From the NCBI GenBank assembly GCA_928724745.1, contig CAKMXJ010000010.1, positions 558,001 to 622,000 of the forward strand: DNA of 64,000 bases. The letters are read 5' to 3'. This document shows, piece after piece, positions 40,889 to 49,704 of the stretch. Numbering within the stretch: the first letter of the stretch is position 1; each line of letters begins with the position of its first letter. The notes under the pieces are model-generated. The model ran no database searches, was not told the DNA's origin, and was given only the letters and a program-made list of their open reading frames with translations. Position numbers and translations under genes: made by a program. The stretch comes from Anthracocystis setariae. Taxonomy: Eukaryota; Basidiomycota; Ustilaginomycetes; Ustilaginales; Ustilaginaceae.

Positions 40889-41196
40889 TATAGTATAGGT
40901 TGGGGTAGGGTGCAGAAGAAGGTGTAGCTTTCGATCGTGTGAGCCGTGTTGCGTGTTCAATCTGTGACAGTATGTAATCGTGGTTATATGACCAGGATGT
41001 TTGGTGTGGAACGAGGTGTAAGTCAGGTGCTAACGAGGTCTAATGCTCATTGCTTGGGCTCAGAGTCGACTCTCTCGCTCTCTACTCTTGAAACCTCGCA
41101 CGCTCCGTTGCATTAATCAGGTTTACTTTGAAATTATAGTATAGGCTGTGGCAGGTTTCAGAAGAAGGTATAGCATCGATCGTGTGAGCCGAACAT
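40889..41196. repeat. Imperfect direct repeat pair of about 58 bases
   Basis: About 40889-40946 and 41136-41193 share TATAGTATAGG, then CAGAAGAAGGT, then CGATCGTGTGAGCCG with few differences between. The first copy lies in the 3' flank of the IQM-like gene. The second overlaps the end of the minus-strand frame at 41123-41665. Confidence 0.7.
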
Positions 41197-41665
41197 GTTT
41201 AGCGTGGAGTCGCGCGATTCGACTGTGAATTCGAAGGCATCGACTTGGCTCTCGTTCGTCCAAGTTTGGGTAGAGTAGACACTCGGTACGCTCCCCTCCC
41301 CCTCCCCCCGTCTGTCTTGCTGAGTGGATGCAGTGGGAGTGGGAGCTTCGATGGGTTCGTGCGAGATCGGCTTCGAAATGCAAAGCTTGGTGACTTTGGC
41401 TTTGGTCCGGCGATGGGTGAGAAGAGTGCCGTACGATTTGACCTTTTTCAACAGCCAAGTCTTCTCCCCCTCCCCCCTCCCCCTCCCCCTCCCCCTCCCC
41501 CCCTCCCCCCTCCCCCTCATTATCGGAGGAAAATACCGATGTGGAGGAGCTAGTGGATGTAGACGGGTTGCGTCGGTGAAGAGGGAGGGTTGCGATGATT
41601 CGGTTTGCTAGGACCACCGTTGGGTCAGTGGCGGTTGGGTAGCGAGCTGCGTTGAGGAGAGTCAT
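41123..41665 (-). CDS. Hypothetical protein with a G/E low-complexity tract, frame uncertain
   Basis: An ATG at 41665 opens a 180-codon frame whose middle is a Gly/Glu tract encoded by the C-rich simple repeat at 41463-41519. Downstream of the repeat a second frame (41520 to 41158) is also open and reads more like ordinary protein (KSYGTLLTHRRTKAKVTKL, CISKPISHEPIEAP). The true product may therefore switch frame relative to the sequence given, through repeat-length change or sequencing slippage. No family is recognised and no signal peptide is seen. Confidence 0.4.
   Translation of the reverse strand: MTLLNAARYPTATDPTVVLANRIIATLPLHRRNPSTSTSSSTSVFSSDNEGEGGGGEGEGEGEGGGGEDLAVEKGQIVRHSSHPSPDQSQSHQALHFEADLARTHRSSHSHCIHSARQTGGGGGERTECLLYPNLDEREPSRCLRIHSRIARLHAKHVRLTRSMLYLLLKPATAYTIISK
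41463..41519. repeat. (CCCCCT/CCCT)n simple repeat
   Basis: A C-rich tract with interspersed T, inside a possible coding frame. Its length is likely to vary between strains, and it is prone to assembly error. Confidence 0.85.
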
Positions 41666-42281
41666 TGTGAATTAGAGCAAGATGGTTGATGGAAAGCAGA
41701 GGGGGGGATGGTTCATCTTGCAACAAGCCGCTTATATCTATTTGCATCGCTGTCGTATGGCTGATCAAGTGCGATGATGAGCGTTGGTGATAGATGAGGG
41801 TTCTGACAAGTGCAATGGCCGGAGAAATAGCATTTTGACAGGTTTCATTGTTCGTGTATGCCCCATGTCGATCAGTGCAACGACAGATCGGGGAACAGGG
41901 TTCTGACAGGCTCATTGTTGTGTACGCCCCAAAGTAGATCAATGCGACGACAGGTCGGGTTGGATCAACAAGGTGACAGATGAGAGGAGGCGTGAAAGGG
42001 GAGGTCGAGGCGAGCGTTGGTGGTGGTCCCTTTGTTGTCGCGACGCGTCAGCATGGTTGGCGCAAATTGACGTGAGCGGTTACTTGATGCACGTTCATGC
42101 TCCTTGTGCAGGTGGGTACTTGGCATGATGGTCTCCGGGCAAGCTCGTCACAAATCATTTTTGTCAGATCACGGTCGTAATGCAAGATGGTGTTACGAAA
42201 GTAAAGTGACAGATTGAGTCAACAGACATGAGAGCTGTGCCAACCAACAGTCGATTTTGAAACACGAGAGCCCTCCGCTTC
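41666..42281. other. Intergenic with an imperfect tandem duplication
   Basis: Two copies of a unit of about 60-68 bases lie at 41837-41904 and 41905-41964, both starting GACAGG and containing CATTGTT, TACGCCCC-type and CAACGACAG-type segments. No gene is supported. Confidence 0.55.
41837..41964. repeat. Imperfect tandem duplication, two units
   Basis: Unit 1 is 41837-41904 and unit 2 about 41905-41964. They align over most of their length with small indels. Confidence 0.65.
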
Positions 42282-43212
42282 CTAGTCTGTATCAAGCCCC
42301 ACGACCGACCAACTATCCTGCACTGAACGCAATGGCTGACCGATGATCGTATCCCTTTTGGCAGTGTCCTGGCCACTCTTGAAAACAAACAGATCACCTC
42401 CGAAGATGGGGCCTCCGAGGAATGACTCGACTTGGTACAGAGAGGCCACGACAAGCTTGATGTTGGATGGCACGGCGACTGTTTCTTGGCGTTGACCGTA
42501 GTAAGAATCCCATTTCTCCTGGACCGTCTCGATCGGTCGCAAGTCTAGAGTCAGCTTCTGGACAAGCTCGTCCCTCTTCATTGCAGGAGCGTCTTCCACA
42601 ATAAAGACCGTGGCATCATCGAAGGGCAGCCCTTTGGAGATGAACTTCATCGGCTTACCATGAAAGACCGGTGGTGCCTTCCATAGCGCCTCGAGCAGAT
42701 TTTCGTCGAGCTCAGAGATGTGGACTTGCTGACCGACGAAGTGCACGAGAGGCTGATGTATGTCAGAAACAGGGTGAGCAGTGCGATATCTCTCGCTGAT
42801 GGAACGTAGAATCTCCGATCGCTCCTGCAGGCCGAGCTGAGTCGCGGCTGAGGTCGCATACTTGGCATCATGCGGCAAAAACACATGCTTGCGCGCTTGC
42901 TTGGTCCACGTAGCACTCTGGTCGAGAAGGTAGGTAGTGCTCAGATTGAACTTGGCTCCCGTGACCTCTTCCCACCAGATCTTGACCTCGGGGCCAGGTT
43001 CTTCCGGCTTGCAAATCGCTTGCTCCTTCTGGACTAGAGCTGTTTGCGGATCCGACTCGATCTCGGTATTTGCTAAAAATGTTTCCGCGAGGACCGGTTC
43101 TTCCTTTTCCGTGTCAAAGTCCAAAGAATCTGTACATTAGCAAAAGATTTCGTGCTGGACTCAAGACAGTCAACGGACTCACCTCGCTTGAAGCGGAAGA
43201 AGGATTGGACAT
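42282..43212 (-). CDS. Unknown intracellular protein X1 of the accessory cluster (two exons)
   Basis: The main exon 42282-43129 has no ATG at its start (TTG at 43124). An upstream exon with an ATG at 43212 (MSNPSSASSE) ends at a GTGAGT donor. Using that GT breaks the frame, whereas the GT four bases downstream (exon end 43179) keeps it and gives 293 residues. The acceptor is GTACAG. The protein is soluble, with an acidic head, then VKIWWEEVTGAKFNLS, HVFLPHDAKY, GLPFDDATVFIVED and FLGGPIFGGDLFVF. I recognise no known domain. Protein X2 at 49705-50481 has a similar length and a faintly similar pattern (VKFFWQ, FDLS, HVF, W..FY). It has no signal peptide. Confidence 0.65.
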
Positions 43213-45216
43213 GGTGAACGCCAAGATGGTGTGCAACTGCTGGAAGTCTGCTTGAGAGCCGTTACTCTTGGTGTCGTGAAAAAGCTGTCTTGGCGTGGAG
43301 AAGAGGTAGGTGTTGGAGGGAATGATTCAGGAAGGCTATGGGAGAGAGACGACGGGTAGCTGAAGACGAGGAACGTCTCCTTATATACTTTTGTGTATCA
43401 CTGTTGGAGCTCATCTGCACATCGATGCTGTGTATCACCACGCGTCATACCGAGACTGTGACACACGCTATCATCGACCTAGAACGGCTGCGTCTCTGCA
43501 GAGCCGTACCGCCTGTGCAGGGTGGAGAACTTTCTTCCACTACCATCCATACCTTGTGCAGATTGTACAATGCTAAGAGCGCAGACGATGGTGCCGAGCA
43601 ATGACCTTTGACCAACCTCCGACCGAGGAAGGACAAAGGTCATTGCTCGGCCCGGAGATCGTGCCCGAATCCCATCCTTCGCTACGATGTCGGAGCGAAA
43701 TCTCGGACCGTCGCTACGCGTCTCAAACGCAGAGACGCCGAACAAGTGCATGTTACAGGCCACGTATCGCTGTTTCAGCACAGAAGGCTGTAGCAAAATC
43801 GTGTTTTCGCAGCCTTGCAATCTGGGTAGAGGGTTTAGTCGGCGTCTAGTAGGTCTCAAGTCAATGACCAAAGAGTCTTGGCTTACAACTGCACTACTTC
43901 GTCGATCAGCCCGAGGAGAAAGCGGCGCAGGAGCGCGACGTAGAATAGTTTTTTTCACAAAGGGAGAATGCAAGAGGTTTCAGCAGTGAACGAACTCACC
44001 GAAGGCGCTCGTTGGATGACGTTTGACGGTTCGAGGAGAAGAGGTTGTTGGCGATCCTAGCGCCTGATCGGCTCGCGCTGACCGATAAGCGATGAGGGGG
44101 AATCGGCGACATCGGCATCGCCGATATAGGAGTCCTTGCAGGGGCCCGTGACCTGCATACACATGTTCTGTTCTGTCTCGTCCTGGGTAGAGTACACCAA
44201 ATAAAACACAAGAGTTAGCTAGCTGCATCACTGTCTTTACCATACCATCTTGATCTCCTGTCCGTAGTCCGGCTCCCTAATATTAAGTGCTCTACCCGAC
44301 GTTGTGCGATACCCCACCGAAAACCTCAACAGAGGTCTCGTATAGACACGATCAAGCTGGTCTTTCAATGTTGGTAGCAGCTCTTCACCGAACTCGGCCT
44401 CACAGACGTAGGGCATTCTTACTTAGCATCACGCGACCTCATTGCTCCGTGTCGTGGTTGGAGTGGCGCGGGCGCAATCGAAGAACTGGAAATCCGGTTC
44501 AGTAAAATCGGAGAGAGCTTGTCTTGACGTGGGGATGGGGTCGCAATGGAGGTTTCAGGGAGAGATCTAAGGTAGTTTGGGAAGAGGAACGAATGTTCAT
44601 GTACCTTTGAGCACCACACCTGCAGCTCACGGGCAAGCCGATGGTGTGAGTTAGCAAACTTGACACAAAGCCTGCTTCGTGCGCTGCGCGTGGCTAAGCC
44701 GATAGCAACTTCACCATGCCGTAGCCGCCAGACATAGTGGGAGCCCATTGCACTGCTTCCAAGCGCACTATGATCGGATCACACTGTCGCCCAAAGCAAG
44801 CGCAGGAGCAATGCAACACTAAGCGCGCAGAGGCTGGCTAGATTTAAGCTTTGAGTTCAGACCAACCGCCAACCGAGATAGGCCGAGATTGTTTCATTCT
44901 CCCGATGTGTCCTTGAATCGGAATGCTCGCTGCCGTATCGGAGCAGAATGCATTTGAAGCATTTCTGCGCTTCGCTTCTAAAAGCCACCAAGACTCGTAA
45001 TGATGAGTGTTTTGCGGACAGCAAATACTTGATAAATTCGGTGTCCAGACCGCACTGCACAGCATCAGGAAGCACAGTAGCGCATAGTAGTAAAGACATT
45101 TTCTCGCATTGCATCTGATCACAATGTGACATTGCACGGGATGTGACTCTAACGCAGTATTGTAGTCGGCAGGGTGGAAAGAGAACGAATAACAACAATG
45201 GCAGACAGGGACAGGG
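43213..45216. other. 2-kb intergenic region with a perfect inverted repeat
   Basis: It contains an 18-base perfect inverted repeat at 43593-43651. Many short frames are present on both strands without recognisable content, signal peptide or sensible starts. I support no gene here. Confidence 0.5.
43593..43651. repeat. Perfect 18-base inverted repeat with 23-base loop
   Basis: GCCGAGCAATGACCTTTG at 43593-43610 is exactly complementary to 43634-43651. It could form a hairpin. It is neither obviously a terminator (no T run follows) nor the end of a known transposon. Confidence 0.85.
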
Positions 45217-45696
45217 TCAGAAATGTCCCACAATCTTTCTGAATGGTCTTAAATTCCATTGCGCTCCAAAGTCCACAAAGGTGTCGATATCGGTAAGTCG
45301 AAAACCAGATATTGACTTTCTGAAGAGGGCCATGGCGACTTTATTGCCCAATGCCATTTGCAAACCCAGCGGGTCCTCTGGGCGAATTGGGGTGGCGAAA
45401 TAAACCACATTTTCGCTTGGGAGTGGCGAACGGGTGCGCCAAATAGGCATCACGCCACGCTCTCTAGCAATCTGTAGCGCCTGCGACTCCAATGTGGCGA
45501 TGTGGCGGTAGTCGCCGAGAGATTCGAACTGAGGTCGGAACGGTACGTGCTGGTCTTCGTGCATGTCTATGTATTTGAACCACGCCTTCGACCATACTTG
45601 ACTCGGAGGGATACGCCTTGGTGGAATCTCGACAGCGAGGGAGAAGCCAAGAGTCAGAAGAAGTATTAGCGCGAAATGGAGCTTTCGAAGCAGCAT
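45217..45696 (-). CDS. Small secreted cysteine-free protein A (candidate effector), paralogue of B
   Basis: 159 residues from the ATG at 45696; the frame extends to 45780 but the segment after this ATG is a clear signal peptide (LLRKLHFALILLLTLGFSLA). The mature part has no cysteine. It shares a pattern with protein B at 48132-48641: W-x-K-A-x3-Y-x-D-x-H, then D-Y-x2-I-x2-L with A-[RK]-E-x-G-V, then VYF, and near the end F-x-L-x2-IDT-x2-D with W-[NH]-L-[RK]-P. I know no family with this signature. Secretion, small size and a variable paralogous pair fit a smut effector, but that is inference. It is divergently arranged with the MFS gene. Confidence 0.72.
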   Translation of the reverse strand: MLLRKLHFALILLLTLGFSLAVEIPPRRIPPSQVWSKAWFKYIDMHEDQHVPFRPQFESLGDYRHIATLESQALQIARERGVMPIWRTRSPLPSENVVYFATPIRPEDPLGLQMALGNKVAMALFRKSISGFRLTDIDTFVDFGAQWNLRPFRKIVGHF

Positions 45697-46449
45697 TGTT
45701 AAAGAATGTGTTTGTGTTAAAAGACGATCTGGTGGGCTGTGTAGGGTTCGGATCGGAAGGGTCGAAAGGTGTCGCTGCATTCCTTATGTGTGTCGATCAA
45801 TCAAGCTTGAGCTTGAAGTCAAATGAGTTGAGGCATTTCATCAGCAGGTCTTCCGCAGCATTGTCGAAGTCGAGCTTCGACCTCATCTCGCCCATTCATC
45901 ACTGACATAATTCCAGGTTGAGTCGTTTTGTCCATCGACTTCGGCGCTCAGATCTCGAGAACCATCAACATCACATGTTGCCGAAACAGCCCTTGCTGCC
46001 AATGTGATCGCAAGACGGTCCAATCCCCCTCATCAGTCGCTTCGGGAACACCAACCCTCCAACCGAGCGGACCTTCATCCGACTCGTTGCTTTATCTCTT
46101 ACCGCTTGCTTGAGCCCAAGGAACATTGCAGCATCCACGAACCTGGAGGGTCGAGCCATAATTAGAAACTATAACTCAATATCAGTGGTCGCCGTGGACC
46201 TTGTGATGTGTTCGCTCCTCGAACGTCGACATGCAAAGGCTCATTTGCACTGCTGTGATAGCTGGGCAAACCTTGGTAAAATCCTCGTACTTGAAGCAGC
46301 CGTGGATGCCCTACCATGATGCTGTCCAATCTGCCAATCTCAATGCCGCTTACTTCATCCCCCCAGACCTCCTTTGCCCTTGCATTGCTGATGCACCAGA
46401 GCCTGCATAAGAGCTGAAAGCCACAAACAATCTCGACAAAACCGAAAGC
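45697..46449. other. Divergent region between secreted protein A and the MFS gene
   Basis: About 750 bases between divergent starts, so both promoters lie here. A short self-complementary patch (GTCGAAGTCGAGCTTCGAC) is near 45868-45886. No gene is supported. Confidence 0.5.
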
Positions 46450-48039
46450 ATGTCGAGTGAAGGGTCGATTGCGATGACAGTAAAAGCTACTCAGCTGGAT
46501 CCTAGGATCCTCGCCTCTGAGGACGAAAGAAAAATACACCTCTCTTTGATCCCGCAACAACTCCACCAAACGACTCTAGCCATTCTCGACTTGAACTCCC
46601 TTTCACAATGCCCCGAAAACCAGTCAGTATGCGACGAAGCTATCGAAAAGCGGCTGGTCCGCAAAATCGACCTCATGATCGTACCCATCACCTCTCTGCT
46701 GTACCTTGTCGCTTTTCTCGACAGAGGAAACATCGGTAATGCTCGCATCGCCGGGCTCGAGAAAGATCTGGACATCAATCCGCACTCTTACCAATTCAAC
46801 ATTCTGCTCACCGCTTTCTATGCAGCCTATGCGCTCTTTGAAGTCCCAAGCACCACGCTGACCAAGATCCTAGGACCCCACCGATGGATCCCTACGATGA
46901 CGCTGCTTTTCGGAATCTTCAGTCTGGCCATGGCATTCGTCAAGGACTACCCGTCTGCTGTCGCACTTCGATTCCTGCTTGGGGCTGCGGAAGCTGGTAT
47001 GCTGCCATCCACGGCACTATACCTCAGTAGATGGTATAAGAAGGACGAGTTAGTGCTCAGGATCGGCCTGTACCTAGCTGCTGCACCAGGAGCCGGAGCA
47101 TTCGGTGGCCTCCTTGCATCTGGTATACTCAAGCTTCAACACATTGGATCGGTCAAGTCGTGGCGGACGATCTTTCTGCTGGAAGGTTTGATCACTATTC
47201 TCGTGGCGATGTTGGGGTATTTTGCACTCACCGCTTCCATTTCTACCACGCGGTGGCTCAACGCTTCGGAGAAGCATCTCCTTGAGTGTCGTCTGAGGTC
47301 CCAGATCGTGGGGCAGAGTCAGATCATTGACAAAACGCGCAAGTCGCTTTTGTGGAAAGGAATGACTTCCACCACCACCCTTGCTTGCGCTGCCGTCGCG
47401 TTCTTTGGCAACGTCGCAATCCAGGGCATATCCGTCTTCCTCCCAACCCTGGTCCATATTCAGTTCCCCACCCCAAAGTATAACGTGATCCAACAGCAAC
47501 TTCTCACAGTGCCGCCGATGCTGACGGGAGCGCTTGTGATCCTCGGCCTCTCCTACTTTTCATCCAAATCCAAGGCTCGATCTGCAACGCTGCTCTTCGG
47601 CATTTCCATCATGGTTTTGGGCTATACGTTGTTTTTGGCCAGCCACGACTTCAAAGTTCGCTACATTGCTTGCTTTTTGATCACCTCTGGATCCTACAGC
47701 CAAGGTGCGTTGCTACCGGCGTACGTGGCGGCAAATACTAATAGCGATACCGAAAGAGTTGGAGCTCTTGCAGTGCTAGTTCTAAGCGGTAATGTCGGCG
47801 GGTTGGTCAGTACTTGGACGTACGTGAACAAGTATGCACCGAATTTTGTCCCGGGAAATGCAATGAATTGCGCTGGTGGAGTGGTGATGGCTACGATCAT
47901 TACCTGCTTGGCGCGGTGGCAGCGATGGGAGAATCTGCAGAGAGAAAAGGGCAGGCGAGACAGCAGGCTCGAGGGATTGACAGTAGATCAGATCGAGCTG
48001 TTAGGGAGTGACCATCCTCAGTTCAGATTCAGACACTAG
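46450..48039 (+). CDS. Major facilitator transporter, anion:cation symporter (Dal5/allantoate permease) type
   Basis: A 529-residue intronless protein with an ATG at 46450 and a polar head of about 75 residues. The first helix is preceded by KRLVRKIDLMIVPI and followed by the loop DRGNIGNARIAGLEKDL, the hallmark of the fungal ACS family. Around twelve hydrophobic helices are visible, including YQFNILLTAFYAAYALFEVP, RFLLGAAEAGMLPSTALYLSRWY and FGNVAIQGISVFLPTLV, with a long central loop near 270-300. Family members import organic anions such as allantoate, nicotinate, pantothenate or biotin-like vitamins with protons. The substrate here is unknown. It sits between the two secreted paralogues, in the opposite orientation. 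Confidence 0.9.
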   Translation: MSSEGSIAMTVKATQLDPRILASEDERKIHLSLIPQQLHQTTLAILDLNSLSQCPENQSVCDEAIEKRLVRKIDLMIVPITSLLYLVAFLDRGNIGNARIAGLEKDLDINPHSYQFNILLTAFYAAYALFEVPSTTLTKILGPHRWIPTMTLLFGIFSLAMAFVKDYPSAVALRFLLGAAEAGMLPSTALYLSRWYKKDELVLRIGLYLAAAPGAGAFGGLLASGILKLQHIGSVKSWRTIFLLEGLITILVAMLGYFALTASISTTRWLNASEKHLLECRLRSQIVGQSQIIDKTRKSLLWKGMTSTTTLACAAVAFFGNVAIQGISVFLPTLVHIQFPTPKYNVIQQQLLTVPPMLTGALVILGLSYFSSKSKARSATLLFGISIMVLGYTLFLASHDFKVRYIACFLITSGSYSQGALLPAYVAANTNSDTERVGALAVLVLSGNVGGLVSTWTYVNKYAPNFVPGNAMNCAGGVVMATIITCLARWQRWENLQREKGRRDSRLEGLTVDQIELLGSDHPQFRFRH

Positions 48040-48131
48040 ATCTTGTATCATATGGTCACAGACATGGTCTCGAATCAAGTAATTGATCTTCGCAATCACA
48101 TCTCTCTGACGAGAGAGGCTGAGAAAACTCT

Positions 48132-48641
48132 TCAGGAGCGTCGAAGAACTTGTTCGAGGGGCTTGAGGTGCCAGTTGAGACCAGGAACATCTTGAATCGT
48201 ATCTATGTGCAGAAGATGGAACTGATCACCCTGGTGTTTCCAAAACACCAGAGCGCTTTTGTGGTGCAAATGCATGTCTTTCATGAGATTGCTTTCGGGC
48301 AGACTCGATGGACCGTTTTCCGCGCGGACAATGCTGGTGAAGTAGACACGAGGGACGTCATCGGAGGCGTCTTGTTCCGGTCCGGAAGCGTGTGAGCCAA
48401 TTGAGAGCACGCCGTTCTCCTTAGCTTGACTGAGAAGTCTTTCTTTGAGCTTTGGGATAAGCTGATAGTCCGAAAGTGTTGTCCGGTAGGATGAGATTCC
48501 TGCACCATTGTGTAAATCGAAGTACAACTTGATCGCTTTGTGCCAATTGCTTCGGTCTCGAGTGTCCATTTGCGCTAGGACACTCGAAGCTGCTAGAATT
48601 GAAGCTAGAAACAGCAGAAGGTATCGGGCGGTGGAACGCAT
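48132..48641 (-). CDS. Small secreted cysteine-free protein B (candidate effector), paralogue of A
   Basis: 169 residues with an ATG at 48641 and a strong signal peptide (YLLLFLASILAASSVLA, cleavage before QMDT likely). The mature chain of about 146 residues has no cysteine. It matches protein A over nearly the full length by pattern: WHKAIKLYFDLH, DYQLIPKL with AKENGV, PRVYF, FHLLHIDTIQD and NWHLKPLEQV. Identity by eye is low, as in fast-evolving effector families. It is convergent with the MFS gene, with stop codons only about 90 bases apart. No known effector family is recognised. Confidence 0.75.
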   Translation of the reverse strand: MRSTARYLLLFLASILAASSVLAQMDTRDRSNWHKAIKLYFDLHNGAGISSYRTTLSDYQLIPKLKERLLSQAKENGVLSIGSHASGPEQDASDDVPRVYFTSIVRAENGPSSLPESNLMKDMHLHHKSALVFWKHQGDQFHLLHIDTIQDVPGLNWHLKPLEQVLRRS

Positions 48642-49704
48642 GATTGTTTGAGCGAGTCGGTAGGGTGAGTCGAGTCTTGGAGTCTGGCTTGAGAGGCTAG
48701 ATGGTCTCCAGCCAAGGGTACATCCACAGAGAGTAGTCGTGTGCCCACAGCAGTTGGCACCTCAGAACGGTTGTACTGATGGAATGCTTTCTCAGATAGC
48801 GACCCACCTCACATGATGTATGCGCATGCAATTGATTGTGTGGCAAGGTCGAGCCTCGAATCGAGGTGGGGTTCGGATCGAGACAGAGTTAACGCTTCCG
48901 AATCGTCGGCTGAAAGCTTCGCCGAAGTCACCTATCAAGCATGTCCCAGCGCTACTTCTCCGATTCGAGCTAACTTCGACCGCAAAAATGATAGTCTCCA
49001 CCTCGTGGGTCATACTTGAAATCGGGTGGGCTTAGCGCCCACGCTCATCGTTCGTAGCTTGAAGTGTTTGCAATAGGCTGGCTCGGAATTTACCCATTGA
49101 CAAGATGTTATCATCTCAGAAGCTCGATTATAATGGCAAAGATAAGGCTAATAATGAGGGAGGAGTTGGTCACTTTATGGAGATTTGGCTGAATGGTGCC
49201 ACATATCTCGTCGTCCCCACCGGTCCACGTCTTGAAGACTTGGTCTTGGCATTCCTCCCGTTCCACTGGGTTAGAAGTGTCAAGGTACTGTTGCCGCATT
49301 GGTTTGCCTTCCAAGCCATTGCAGGCCAGTCATGTGCTTCGACGCGTACTTGTCGCTTGAATCGTCGCTCAATTCTGAGTTTCACCTTTCGATGACTTGT
49401 TCAGCATACACAGCGATACCTTATTATACGACATGTACTAGCGGACGCATGGCAAGGCTTCATTAAAAGGCTATCAAAGGATTAAAGTACTGTTGGAGTC
49501 ACAGTTCGTAAGCTTCAAAAGGGGTGGTACTTGAGGATTGGTTGGAGGCAAAAACTGCATACCGCAATTCGTGTGCGCTGGGTGTATCGCTGTAACGAAA
49601 CAAGTATCTGACCACCTGTACAGACATTGTCATGTTGTAATGAGACATGACATCGTAAACGGAGTGAGGCACTGTCTCACCGGATGAGACAGAAGCTCAG
49701 TGCG
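48642..49704. other. 1-kb intergenic region between secreted protein B and X2
   Basis: It holds the promoter of B and the 3' flank of X2. Short frames are present but none has an acceptable start or recognisable content. No RNA gene is seen. Confidence 0.5.

Noticed and set aside
43479..43745. Extension of the 18-bp inverted repeat into a long transposon-like palindrome
   Set aside because: Outside the 18-base arms the two sides do not align beyond a chance GCAGAGACGC match.
43980..44243. Small ATG frame (MVKTVMQLANS) as a secreted protein
   Set aside because: The N-terminal segment is too weak for a signal peptide, the composition is Arg-rich and irregular, and there is no paralogue or domain.
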